DNA of 64,000 nucleotides, taken from contig SPDT01000005.1 of the NCBI GenBank assembly GCA_008477525.1, positions 3,658,001 to 3,722,000 on the forward strand. The letters run 5' to 3'. This stretch comes from Hypomyces perniciosus (Eukaryota; Ascomycota; Sordariomycetes; Hypocreales; Hypocreaceae). Under the pieces are notes generated by a model, which saw nothing but the letters and a program-made list of their open reading frames with translations, made no database searches and was not told where the DNA came from. Position 1 is the stretch's first letter, and each line of letters opens with the position of its first letter. Below, one piece after another: positions 1 through 10,649 of the stretch. Both the position numbers and the translations under genes were made by a program.

Positions 1-1094
1 GCTCCAATCTCTTCGGAGAGAATCCTGAGAATGGGCCGAATCTGATTTGCCTCTGATGGATTGGTGGGTCGAGGCAGTTGCATTTCCGAGGGCTTCCAGG
101 TCGCATGAGTTGAGATTGATGGCCTGACTCCCAGGTTGCAAGAATCAATGGCAGGATCGACACAGCGCTCGCGGCACCGCGGCACATCTTTCACGTTGAG
201 GCCATTCGGGGGTAGGACTGTATCTAACACCCGTCGCGGAATACCTTGGAACTGCTCACGGTCAGTGTTATTGGCATCAATGGGCGAAACGGGAAATCGG
301 AAAAGGTCAAGGAGAGTAGTAGCAGAAGTTTCACTTGCTGTGATACCCCCATACGCACCAATGATGTGGTTCCCTTCCAGAATATAGAGGTTACCGGAAT
401 ACTTGGTTCCATCGACTGATTTCATGCGGACATAGGTTCGATATACAACATCTTTGCGGAATTCCTTGACGAGTTTTAGTGATTTCTAGCCGTGGTTGAT
501 GAAGACCTGGTCCCTTGGCGTCGTTGTATGGCTGTTCGTCAGAAAGCCTACCAATTGGCCACAGCTGTCGATCCATATGGGATTGCAGAAAAAGTCTCCT
601 CTTTCGGTCTGAAACTTGACGTTCGCGGTCCCCTCGCGATCGTCGCTATGGAGGATTGTTTCCCGAAGACGCTTGAATCCTTCGCTATAATCCACCAGTG
701 AGGAAAACAACTTGTAGATCAGGCCCGCCGAAAGTTTGCTGTCGTGACCTTGCTCAGCCCTCTTCCTCAGCCATTCAATGCTCCTCTCAATGAGGTATTG
801 GCTGCGCTCCCACTCTTCTATCCAGGCCTTCGGCTCCTCGAGGCGAAGGATGCATCTAGCGTGCTGAGCAGTCTGCTTACCCTGCGTGCTCACACTGTAT
901 ATGAGCATTTAAGCTGAAGTTGTGCTCTTATCATGGGTAACCTCGATCCAGAATCTATTTTCAGTGTCGTCTTTAAGCATCAGAGGCTTGTCAACATTCA
1001 TGTTCTGGACGTCGATAGCGTAGCCCTGGGGATCCTGACGGTGCTTATCTAAAAATCGCTTGCCCAAAGTGAGACCAATGTCTGCGTACAGAGA

Positions 1095-1155
1095 CTTATG
1101 GAAATTTCAGTACAACGAATAAGTAACCCATGTATTTATGGTGAAATGGACTCAC
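1095..1155 (-). other. Intron in the PT domain (61 bp)
   Basis: On the minus strand it starts GTGAGT and ends ATAAG. Splicing joins NGARLCTS to SLYADIGLTLG, reproducing the conserved CxSSLYAD stretch after the first PT histidine motif. The 3' end AAG is less common than CAG or TAG, so the exact acceptor is slightly uncertain. Confidence 0.75.
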
Positions 1156-2321
1156 AGATGTACAGAGTCGGGCGCCATTAACACGATGGTCCCAGGCCAC
1201 TTCCTTCAGAAGCTCACTTCCAAAGTCAAACTCGGCGACTAGTCTAACAACACCGCCTTGGACTGTCTCTTGGATTAATTTTTGTACAGATAGCATTGAT
1301 AACTCAGATGGAGATGGTAATGCCTGCATGATCGCTGGCGTCGGCGGATCACATTTCGTGAGTGTCCAATCATGAATGTATTGGATCCAGTACTTTTTTT
1401 GTCCCAGCTATATGCTGGAAGTCGTAAAACCTGTTGGCAAACTTCAAAATCACGATGGTACTCGTCCCAGGCTAATGCGATGCCAGAATGATACAGTGTG
1501 GCCAAGCTCGCAGCCAGGATCTTCCACCCATCCTCATTGCGATGCAAGGATGGCACCGTCACCGTTTCCCGTCCGATAGTAGATTTCACGAAGGCTGAAC
1601 ATACTGTATGAGGACCGAGCTCAATCCAAAGCATGTCTCTTCCACTGATCTTGTCCTCCACAGCGGCTTGAAGACAGTCGGAGAAATTAACAGACTCCCT
1701 GCAATGACGCTTGATATACTCGGACCCGAAAGAACTTCCATCCCCAGCTTCAACGACCTTGGCCAATAATGGAGATCCTACAGATTTGCTCGGAGGACGA
1801 AACGTAATCCCTGAAGCAACAGTTTAGAGTCCGTCAAGAATGGGATCAACTTGTGACGAATGAAAGGCAAATGGAACGTTCACACTGGTTACCTTGATGT
1901 TTTCCGCTGTAACCTTTTGCACCAGTTGCTCAATATGAGCAGTTTCTCCACTGATGACAGTCTCCATGGGACCATTCAGACAGGCAACTTCATGGACTTT
2001 CTTATCCAGATATGGTTGAATCTGGGAGAGGCTTCCCCTCACCGCCAGCATCGCATGGCTGTCTATGTTGCATTTCTCTTGCATCAGTCGAGCCCTAGTC
2101 CCCACCAAGTACATCGTATCGCTGGCTGTGAGGACACCTGCGGCTTTCAAGGCTGCGTAATGACCCAGACTATGACCGAGAACAAACACAGGCTCAACAC
2201 CCAGTGATGTCCAAAGTGTCACTAGTGCCATTTGCAGACATGTAGTGCCGAGCTGAACAACCAGAGGATCAAGGTCTACTTCAGTGCTTCCATTAATAAG
2301 TGGAAGAATTGAAGGAAACCC

Positions 2322-2329
2322 ATGATTGT
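2322..2329. repeat. Left 8-bp target-site duplication of hAT copy 1
   Basis: ATGATTGT directly abuts the left terminal inverted repeat and is repeated at 5341-5348. The bases are part of PKS coding sequence (HNH on the minus strand). Confidence 0.95.
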
Positions 2330-2350
2330 CAGGGCTGCATCCCGATCAAA
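2330..2350. repeat. Left terminal inverted repeat of hAT copy 1
   Basis: Starts CAGGGCTGCATCCCGATC. Perfect inverted match to 5320-5340 and direct match to 7218-7238. It stays GC-normal although the adjoining body is almost pure A+T. Confidence 0.95.
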
Positions 2351-5319
2351 CAAAGTAAATCTGGACCCTATATTTAACTATTTAATCAAATTTTAATATT
2401 ATATTTAACTATTTAACTAGATTTAATTTAATTTAATATATTTAATTAAATAATATTATTTTTAATTCTTTAATACCTGTATCCTTTAATTTCTGTCATA
2501 TTAATATTAATTTAATTATTTTACTTTTCCTTTTTAAAAATAAAATTCCCTTTAAATATAATTATATTTTTTTATAATTAATTCTTTAAATATTATACTT
2601 TTTGAAATATTAATAGCTTTATAAAAAATTATTAAAAGGTTAATATTAATTTAACAAAATTCAACGCTTTTTGATAATTAACTATTATAATAAAAATTAT
2701 TAATATATTAAAAGTAAATTTATTAAAAGTTAAAAATATATATTAATATAATATTTATTATTATATTAAATTATTAACTTTTTAAAGTAAATTAAAATAA
2801 TAATATTTTTTAAACTTAAAATTATTATTAAATAATGTTGTTATGTTAGAATTAAATTATTCTTAATGATAAATTTTTTTTTTATTCTTTTTTTAATATT
2901 AAATTTTAATTCAATATATTTTATTATTTTAATAGTTGTTTAATTAATATTATAAATAAATAAAAAAATTTAAATTAAATATAATAAATATTAAACTTTT
3001 ATTATATAATTATAATAGAGACTTAAAAGTATATTATAAGTTTTGTTAAAAGAATAAAGTTTATATTATTTATAATATTGAATTTATTTTAATATCATTA
3101 TTTTATATATATATATATAAAAACTTTATATTATGGTTAATTAAAATATAAAAAATTAAAATAGTTAAAAAACAATAATTATGAAAGTATTTTATTATAT
3201 GTGTTTTAATTAAATTAAATTTATAATATATATTTAACTTTATATGTATTAAATTGTTTTTTAATAAATATAATATATAATACCTTTTAATTTTTAAAAG
3301 ATTTAAAAAGAAATTTAATATTTATTATAATTCTTTAAAATTAATTACAGCAACTTTTAATTTTTTAACTTGAATATTATATTATTTAAGTATAAAAAGG
3401 TTAAAAGGTTATTTTAATTTGTTTACAAAGCGATTAACTTTTAAATGTAAACATATTTTTAAAAAATATATTAAATATTTCACTTTTTTTTAACGTTATT
3501 TTTATATAAATTCTTTTTAATATATTATTACTTTAATAATATTTATTTAATTATTGAATATACTAAATTTTATTTTATTTTATCATTAAAAATATATTTT
3601 AAATTAAATATAAATTTATTAAAGATTTCAAAGTTATTATTTTTATTAAACTTTTAAATAGACTTTTTAAAACATTTACTTTATTGAAAAAAAGAATATA
3701 ATAAGATAATAAAATCTATTAATAAAACTTTAATATTTTAAATAATACAGATTATTATTACAATAATTAATAATAATATAAAGTTATTATTGTTATTTTA
3801 AAGTTTTATAATTTTTTGTAAATAAAAAGGCTTCATTAATAAAATTTAAAATATATATATAATATTATATTTATTTTTTTAATATATTACTTTTAATTAT
3901 TTACAGACTTAAATTATAAAAGATATATTATATTTATATTTATTATTATTTAATATATTCTAAAAAATAACTATATTAATTTAATTAATATAGTTTTCAT
4001 TATTTATAATTTATTAAGAAGTATATATAAAATTCCTTTTCATATACCTTTTAAGCTATGATTAGAAAATAAAAAGATATTATTATTAATAATTATTTAA
4101 ATTAAAAAAAGAATTTATAACTATAATTATTATATTTTAATTGAAAGAAGTTTATAAATTAAATTAACATTAATTTATGTTAATAAAATATAAAGCTTTA
4201 TTTTAATAAATATCTTTTTAAAAAGAATATTATATTAAAAAGACTATATTAATTTATTTTACTTTAAAGATTTTATTATATACACTTAAAGTTTATTTAA
4301 TAAATAATAAATTAAAAATATTTATGTTTAAATACTTTAAATAATAACTTCATATCAATAATATATTTAATATAAAGTTTATAAATTCTTTATATATATA
4401 ACTATAAAGTTAATATAGTAGTTTATTATTATTATTTAATAAAAAGTAAAGTAATAGTATTAAAATTAAAATTTATATTTAAATTAATAATATTATATTT
4501 TAATATTTTATAGTACTTTTTAAATTGATTAATTATAAAAGTGATTATTAATACTTTAAGTAGCTTTAAAATAGCCCTTAATTCATTATAGTAATAATAA
4601 ATTTGAAAATATTGATTTATAAAAATTAACATAAAAAATAATAAAAATTTAAAATAATATATTTAAAGTATTATTAATAAAGATTCTTTATATAAATTAC
4701 TTTTCTGTTTTAATTTAATATATATAATTTTATCATCTTTCTTATTATATTAATTTTACTTAAATAAAGCCGTAATTATATTAAATTACTATTAAAAGAT
4801 TTTTAATTATTTTATAGCCATTTAAGTAAAAAAAAAGAAAGAAAAAATTAAAAATTAAAAGATTTATTATATTAAAAGTATATATATAAATAAAGTTATA
4901 CTATCAATATATTTAAATAGCAATAATGTATATAATATTATAATATATATAAAGTAATATTATTAAACTAGATTTATATGAAAAGTTAATTAGGCTATAT
5001 AGTATATAAATTATAATAAAAAGTATAATTAATAATTAATAGGAAAGTTTCTATAATAATATAATTTTTAAAAATAACTATTATAAAAAAGTTATAAATT
5101 TAATTTTTATTATAAACTATATATATTCATATAAGCCTTTTTAAACTTTATATAAAAATCTTTTTATATATATTTAAGCCTAAAATAATAATATTTTAAA
5201 AGAAAATTACTTCAAACTATTTAATTAAATAAATTAAATATTAGGCTTTATATATTTAACTGTTTAATTATTAAAAATAGCGTTATTTCTCTGTTTATTT
5301 AATAGAATATTTGATTTGA

Positions 5320-5340
5320 TTTGATCGGGATGCAGCCCTG
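5320..5340. repeat. Right terminal inverted repeat of hAT copy 1
   Basis: Ends GATCGGGATGCAGCCCTG, the exact reverse complement of the left end. The next interior bases (TTGATTTGAT repeats) match the interior of the copy starting at 7218. Confidence 0.95.
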
Positions 5341-5348
5341 ATGATTGT
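5341..5348. repeat. Right 8-bp target-site duplication of hAT copy 1
   Basis: ATGATTGT directly after the right terminal inverted repeat, identical to 2322-2329. Both copies are perfect. Confidence 0.95.
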
Positions 5349-6399
5349 GATATATGCTGTTGTATGCCAGGATATCTGAGCGAAACACCGAATTGTGTTC
5401 GAACAGGTGTTGGCCCATACCAGTGTACTAGGCGCCCTGGCTGCTGAAGACAAAGCCGATCGGCATTGGGCCAATGTGTTTGCATTTGAAGTCGTCTTCG
5501 ATGATTGCGGAATTCAAGCCCTGAATCAACTGCTCCGTATTCTCGCTTACAATCGAAACCCTGAATGGATGATGCATCCTTCGAGCAGTAGTTGTCTAAG
5601 ACAGCTTGGGCAGTAGTCCTTCACTCTGCACGTGAGCTTGTACAAACCACTTAAGGTATTTTAGATTGTTCTTCAGTGAACATGATTTGGCTGAAACAGC
5701 CACAACGTGCACGGATCGAGCATTTGTGGTGCCTTCATGTCGATCCTCCACACAAGGTGCGTCTTCAACCAGAAGAGCGGAATTGCCACCAGCAGCGGAG
5801 AAGTTGTTGACAAACGCGCGTCGCTTGCCATTTGCTCCCACGGGCCGCCGCCATGCTGTTGGGGCTGTTGCGATATGGACATTCCGTTCTGCAAGATCGG
5901 TCGGAAACCTGTGGTTGATCTTGCCCTTGATACCACAATGAGGTGGAATCATGTCCTTTTGCATCATCAACAAGACCTTGATGAGCGATACGACTCCTGA
6001 AGCAGACTCTCTATGATTGAAATTGCCCTTTGCAGAACCCAGATGAAAGACTCTGATGAGGGAATCTGCCCCTATTTGGCGCAAAAGTCCTCAACACGGA
6101 GGTCATTTCGGTTACATCTCCTGCCTGGGTTCCGGTTCCGTGCATCTCGATGTAGCTGACATCATATGGATGAACACCCGACTCACTTAGTAGCTTTGAG
6201 AAGATATACTCTTGGGCTCCCACGTGAGGCCTCGTTATGGACACTGATTCTGCTGAGTGGTTGGTGTAAGCGCCCATGATCACATCAAGAATAGGGTCTT
6301 TGTCTGCTTCAGCATCTTCAATGCGCTTGAGAATAATTGTTCCGACTCCATCAGCTCGGCAGTATCCATCAGCATTATCATCAAAAGTATTGCAATTTC

Positions 6400-6465
6400 C
6401 TATCGAAATTCTAGTTAAAACATATATAAACCACAGGAAAGGAAACCACGTGGAGCAGAATTCAC
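6400..6465 (-). other. Intron in the ketosynthase region (66 bp)
   Basis: On the minus strand it starts GTGAAT and ends TCGATAG, with a TTAACTAG branch-like stretch. Removing it joins HFLSRTG to [17 protein letters not shown], the standard ketosynthase order. The exon frame is kept. Confidence 0.85.
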
Positions 6466-6693
6466 CCGTTCTTGATAAGAAGTGACCGCGGTCCAAACCA
6501 GCGAAGTTGTCTGGATTTGTCAACACGTTGGTTCCTCCCGCGACGGCCGTGTCGCAGTCATTCCTCCACAGCGAGTTGCACGCCATATGAATCGCGGTAA
6601 GGCTTGATGAGCAAGCCGTATCAACACTGACACTCGGTCCGTTAAACTTGAAGTAGTAATTCAGTCGACCAGGAGTAAAAGCCCGATTACCCC

Positions 6694-6764
6694 CTGAAGG
6701 GAGAAATGTTAGAAGTTAGCAGGAAGCCTCAAACATGCAGATGGTAGCCCAGCTGGTATCATAC
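6694..6764 (-). other. Intron in the ketosynthase region (71 bp)
   Basis: On the minus strand it starts GTATGA, ends TTCAG and has CTAAC-type branch sequences shortly before the 3' end. Removing it joins the codons for YFIAG to [14 protein letters not shown], which restores the expected ketosynthase sequence leading into DTACSSS. Confidence 0.85.
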
Positions 6765-7217
6765 CCGCAATGAAATAAGTATCCACGTTTTGGCTACTAT
6801 TGACTTCTCTCCAGTCATCACTCGTCATACCATAAAATACACCGACCAGTTCCCGTCGAGTTGATGGGGTCCTATCTGGGACAACCCCGGCCATTTCCAG
6901 AGCCTCGTACGCTGTTTATAGCGCCAAACGCTGACCAGGATCAGATTGCTCGGCTTCTTTGGGTGAGATGTTGAAGAGCTTAGGATCAAAAAGGCCGGGC
7001 TCATTGATCCAGCATCCATTCAGCACTTTGCTAGTGTTTTTCCGACGACCTGTCTCATCATAGTGTAATTCGGCGTTGAATCTGTCCTCTGGCACACGGC
7101 GGTGGACATCTAGTCCTTTATAGAGCACATCCCAAAAAGCCTCAGCATCCGCTGCCTCTGGAAATCTACCCGACATACCAATGATAGCTATTTTGGAGTC
7201 CTGTGGTCGGTTTGAGA

Positions 7218-7238
7218 CAGGGCTGCATCCCGATCAAA
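7218..7238. repeat. Terminal inverted repeat of hAT copy 2
   Basis: Identical over 21 bp to 2330-2350 and to the reverse complement of 5320-5340. Confidence 0.95.
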
Positions 7239-8887
7239 TGAAATGAAATATTCTATTAAATAAATAAATAAATAAAGCTATTTTTAATAATTAAATAGTT
7301 AAATATATGAAGCCTAATATTTAATTTATTTAATTAAATAATTTAAAGTAGTTTTTTTTTAAAATATTATTATTTTAGGCTTAAATATGTATAAAGAAAA
7401 AATTATATATTTATATAAGCTGTAAAAGGGCTTATATAAATATATATAGCCTAAAATAAAAATGAAATTTATAACCTTTTTATAATAGTTATTTTTAAAG
7501 ATTATATTATTATATAAGCTTTTTTGTTAATTATTAACTATACATTTTATTATAATTTATACATTATATAATTTAATTAGCTTTAAATATAAATTTCATG
7601 TAGTAATATTATTTTATATATATTAATAATATAACTTTATTTATATATATACTTTACTATAATAAATCTTTTAATTTTTAATTTATCTTTTTATTATAAT
7701 ATTTTATTATCATTTAAAAATACCTTTAAAGTTATTTTTATTTTTATTTTTTACGTTAATAGCGATAAAATAATTAAAAATATTATAATAATAATTTAAG
7801 ATAATTACTGTTTTATTTTTAATCAATAAATATTATAACAAATATTATAAAGCTATATAAATTAAATTTAAAAAACAAGACATTTATATAAAAAATCTTT
7901 ATTAATAATATATTAAATCCATTATTTTAAATCTTTATTTTTTTATATTAACTTTTATAAATAAACATTTTTAACGTTATTACTATTATAAAAAAGGGGC
8001 TAATTTAAAGTTATTTAAGGTATTAATAATAACTTTTATAATTGATTACTTTAATAAATAATATAAAATATTTAAATATAATGTTATTAATTTAAATATA
8101 AGTTTAATTTTAATAAAATTATTTTACTTTTTATTAAATAATAGTAATAAAATATTATCATAAATTTATAATTATATATATAAAAGGTTTATAAAGTTTA
8201 TATTAAATATATGATTAATATTAATTTCTTATTTGAAGTAATTAAAGATAAATGTCATTAATTTATTATATCTTAAGTAAACTTTAATTTTATATAATAT
8301 ATTCTTTAAAGTAAAATAAATTAATATAATTGTTTTAATATAATATTTTCTTTTAAAAACACTTTTATTAAAGTAAAGCTTTATATTTTATTATCATAAA
8401 TTTATTTTAGTTTTCATTTATAGCCTTTTTTATTAAAATATAATAATAGTAATTATCACTTATTCTTTTAATTTATATAATTATTAGTAATACCATTTTT
8501 TTCCTTTTTAATCGTAATTTAAAGATTATATAAAAAAAACTTTTATATATATTTTTCAATAAATTATAAATAATTAGAATTTTATTAATTATAAATAATT
8601 AAAACTTTATGAATTAAATTAAATAATAATATATTAAATAATATATATATATTTATTTTTTATAAAATTTTTAAATATTATAATTTATTTTTATATTTAA
8701 ATTATTACAAAAATTATTATTTCTTATAAAAAATTAAATTCTTTTTAAATTTTTATTATGATTATAGAATAAAAGTTTAATATTTATTATATTTAATTTA
8801 AAACAATTATTTTTATTGATAATAAGAGTTATTTTACATTTAAATTTAAATATTAAATAATTAAAAAATTATTAAAATAATAATAAT
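7218..8887. mobile_element. hAT-type transposon copy 2, inverted, right part lost
   Basis: Begins at 7218 with the same 21-bp terminal repeat as copy 1. Its next bases (7239 onward) match the reverse complement of the right end of copy 1, so the two copies are in opposite orientation. Similarity continues through most of the segment, for example the stretch at 8290-8400 against the reverse of 4190-4300. No second terminal repeat is found. At 8888 the element meets an LTR of family A, after about 1.67 kb of an expected 3 kb. The bases before it, GTTTGAGA (7210-7217), would be its 8-bp target duplication but the partner is not in the window. It lies just upstream of the first ketosynthase residues of the PKS. 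The body is heavily RIP-mutated with no intact ORF. Confidence 0.85.
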
Positions 8888-9049
8888 TATTACAGTATAT
8901 AAAACACCAGGTCAAGGTAATATCTTTATTATGCCTTAAATAAGGTAAGAAGCTATCAGAATATAGTTTAAAAGTATAAGACTAAGTTAATATATAAGGA
9001 TACATATAATGCTAATAAGTTATTAGAGGGCAGGTTTAATGCTATAACA
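8888..9049 (-). repeat. Family A LTR, 3' LTR of a minus-strand element (~162 bp)
   Basis: Reads on the minus strand from TGTTATAGCATTAAACC to about TATACTGTAATA (ancestral TG...CA). It aligns over its length with 54555-54728 and 62376-62532. A polypurine tract lies immediately upstream on the minus strand, so this is the 3' LTR of an element that continued to the right. Confidence 0.8.
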
Positions 9050-9064
9050 GTACCCCCCCCCTTT
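9050..9064 (-). other. Polypurine tract of family A element
   Basis: On the minus strand AAAAGG followed by a G run and TAC, directly before the LTR start. The same arrangement is at 54541-54554 on the plus strand. It is the presumed plus-strand DNA primer for reverse transcription. Confidence 0.75.
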
Positions 9065-9490
9065 TAAACTCCATTTACCTTTAAATAGCTATTCTAAAAT
9101 TATATATATTTTAATCCTCTTTTTATATTAATTTTATTGGAAGTAGCTATTATACTACAGGTTTAGCTAATTAGTTATTTTCCTTTTTTTAACTTAAGTA
9201 AGCGGGCCAGGCTTATTAGGGTTTTTTATATTATATTTTAAAAGGGCAGTGTCTTATCCTTTTAAGTCTTTGACAGGTTACTAGCTTTATATATAGTATT
9301 TTTAAGCTATATAATAATATAAGCTATTTTTATTATAGTAGTTAAAGATTCTATTACATTCCTATTTTTCTACTACTTTATTTATTTTATTATGTCTTTT
9401 AAAGATTTATCTTTATATATTTTTATTCGTTTATTTATCATTAGTATTTGATCCTAGTAAATATATCTATTAGTTTATTTTATTAACTGC
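9065..9490 (-). pseudogene. Family A retrotransposon, degenerate 3' end of coding region
   Basis: The minus strand aligns along its length with 54110-54540 on the plus strand; in both, a translation like YYLF-I-YKKP---A-PAYLS-KK is readable with TAG or TAA where Gln would be expected. It stops abruptly at 9490, where the copia-Z LTR starts. I cannot place the family as copia or gypsy from this end alone. No intact ORF. Confidence 0.6.
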
Positions 9491-10063
9491 TGTTAAAAAG
9501 GAGGGCTAAAAAGCAAGGATTTTAGTGTATTTGGATAACCTTCCTAATCTGGCTAGACCTGGATTGAAGCCTGACGCTAGGACCGAGTTCCGGAGGACCT
9601 CCGGTGTAAGTCAGGAAATTTCTATTATCTTTAATGATAACAATTAAGACCAGCTACCCGCCTACCCTAGACTTAATATAATACTTACAATAGTATTATA
9701 AGAAATCTAACTAAAATAGTTTCCCGTTTATATAGCCGTAAGTTAATTTAAGCGATTTTATATATAAATGAATTTTATAGAAAATAGAAATACAGCTATA
9801 AACCTAATTCTGCTATTATATACCTATTATTAGGTTAAAGGACTATTATAGAAGATAAAGTATTATTTTATAATTACTTTTATAATATAGCTATATATTA
9901 CTAGATATTTTATAGCTTTTCGGCTAATAAATTAATTATAATTAAATTATTGGATCTATTATTTATTTAATAAACTTTTAGTTATTTTTTTATTACTGTA
10001 TTATATATAACTTTTTAAAAGCTATATATAAATAAAATTTAATATAACTTTATTATTTTAATA
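9491..10063 (+). repeat. Copia-Z 5' LTR (~573 bp)
   Basis: Starts TGTTAAAAAGGAGGGC and ends TATTATTTTAATA (ancestral TTTTAACA). Aligns with 11897-12476 (minus), 13180-13760, 28762-29341 (minus) and 32389-32968. Moderately RIP-mutated. Confidence 0.9.
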
Positions 10064-10075
10064 GGTTATAAGCCT
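10064..10075 (+). other. Primer binding site of copia-Z
   Basis: GGTTATAAGCCT begins right after the 5' LTR. The identical string is found on the minus strand next to the copia-Y 5' LTR (28750-28761). The tRNA or tRNA fragment used as primer is not determined here. Confidence 0.65.
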
Positions 10076-10649
10076 AAAATAGTTTTCTTTAGGTCTCTAT
10101 TAATATATTTTCCCTAATAGTTATAGCACTTCCTTTAGCGCTTTCATAGCACTTATAGCGGGTTTTTATAGGGCTTATCCTAGTACTTATACTAGCACTT
10201 TTAGGATTTTTAGCTATTAAAAGCTATTTTTAAGCTTTTACTGTAAATACTATTATAGTTATAGTAATACTACTATTACTATTATTATTTTTACTATTTT
10301 AATGATTTTTATATATTATAAAGTATATTTCCTATTTTTATAGGATATAGGTCTAATATTAGCAGTATAAGTTAATTTATTAAAGCCCTTACCAGCCTTA
10401 TTTCTTTAATTAAAGATAATAGCTCTCTTTAATCGTAAAGGGATTTATTTATTTAAGTATAGAATATAGAATAAAAGCTTTAAGTATAGAGGGCTTTTAT
10501 TACGATAGTAAAGGTATAGTTAAAGGGTTAAAATACTATTATATTACAATTATCTAATACTCTAGCTAGCCTAACTGCTACTATATTAAATCTTTAACCT
10601 AAAACTATAAGTTTAATAGAAATTAATTTTTATAGCCTGTATATTAGTG

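Larger units (their letters stand above)
1..2329 (-). pseudogene. Non-reducing PKS, 3' part: acyltransferase, PT domain, ACP start (broken)
   Basis: Continuation of the gene at 5341-7217 beyond the hAT insertion; runs off the window at base 1. Reading down from 2321, the acyltransferase shows GHSLGH with the nucleophile Ser codon at 2169-2171, and later FAFHSSQVDPIL with the conserved His of malonyl-transacylases. The AT-PT linker carries RLPAYSWD near 1410-1430. The product-template domain has its N-terminal DHRVNGARLC motif (catalytic His of the PT dehydratase fold) and, near 560-590, [14 protein letters not shown], the second hot-dog motif. The last residues, about ILRILSEEIGA, look like the start of an ACP. 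The gene is dead: stops at 1824-1826, 909-911 and 486-488, and a frameshift in an A7 run (T7 on the plus strand, about 1394-1400). Each stop can be explained by C-to-T or G-to-A change in CAA, CAG or TGG. About 36 in-frame residues near 250-360 do not fit the family and may be an intron I cannot place. Product unknown. Confidence 0.9.
2330..5340. mobile_element. hAT-type DNA transposon copy 1, inserted in the PKS
   Basis: A 3011-bp insertion with perfect 21-bp terminal inverted repeats: the left end begins CAGGGCTGCATCCCGATCAA and 5320-5340 is its reverse complement. It is flanked by identical 8-bp target duplications ATGATTGT at 2322-2329 and 5341-5348. Eight-base duplications and CAGGG-type ends are hallmarks of the hAT superfamily. 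The interior is extremely AT-rich with almost no CA or TG dinucleotides, as expected after heavy RIP, so no transposase is intact. A minus-strand open stretch at 4432-4632 is shared in translation with the plus strand of copy 2 near 7960-8150 (KVLIITFII, YKI-KYN-INLNI) and may be a remnant of transposase, which would put its sense on the minus strand; this is inference. The ends look much less mutated than the body. Confidence 0.92.
5341..7217 (-). pseudogene. Non-reducing PKS, 5' part: ketosynthase and start of acyltransferase (broken)
   Basis: The ketosynthase opens with [16 protein letters not shown] just below 7200. After splicing two introns it shows DTACSSS with the active-site Cys codon at 6611-6613, [10 protein letters not shown] with the first catalytic His near 6130, and NHRESASG with the second His. 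The usual glycines around that last His read N and R, both G-to-A type changes. A linker leads to the start of the acyltransferase (IGFVFSSQGA, about 5430-5470), cut at 5341 by the hAT element. Joining across one copy of the target duplication to base 2321 keeps the reading frame. Breaks: stops at 6916-6918, 5596-5598 and 5428-5430 (the last replaces the Gln of the GAQ motif), and a one-base insertion in an A run at about 6046-6048. No SAT domain or start codon is present, because the second hAT copy begins at 7218. Such enzymes build aromatic polyketides from malonyl-CoA. Confidence 0.92.

Noticed and set aside
136..701. Plus-strand open frames over the PT domain
   Set aside because: Shadows of the PKS on the minus strand, where conserved PT motifs are read.
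4432..4632. 66-codon minus-strand frame in hAT copy 1 as a gene
   Set aside because: Too short and RIP-biased to call a gene; noted only as a possible trace of transposase within the hAT entry.
5395..6000. Plus-strand open frames over the ketosynthase C-terminus and AT start
   Set aside because: The minus strand carries the recognisable ketosynthase and acyltransferase motifs; the plus frames have none.
9050..9062. Poly-C run as an assembly artefact or telomere-like tract
   Set aside because: It is the polypurine tract of a minus-strand family A element; the inverted equivalent at 54541-54551 confirms this, although the run length may be uncertain.
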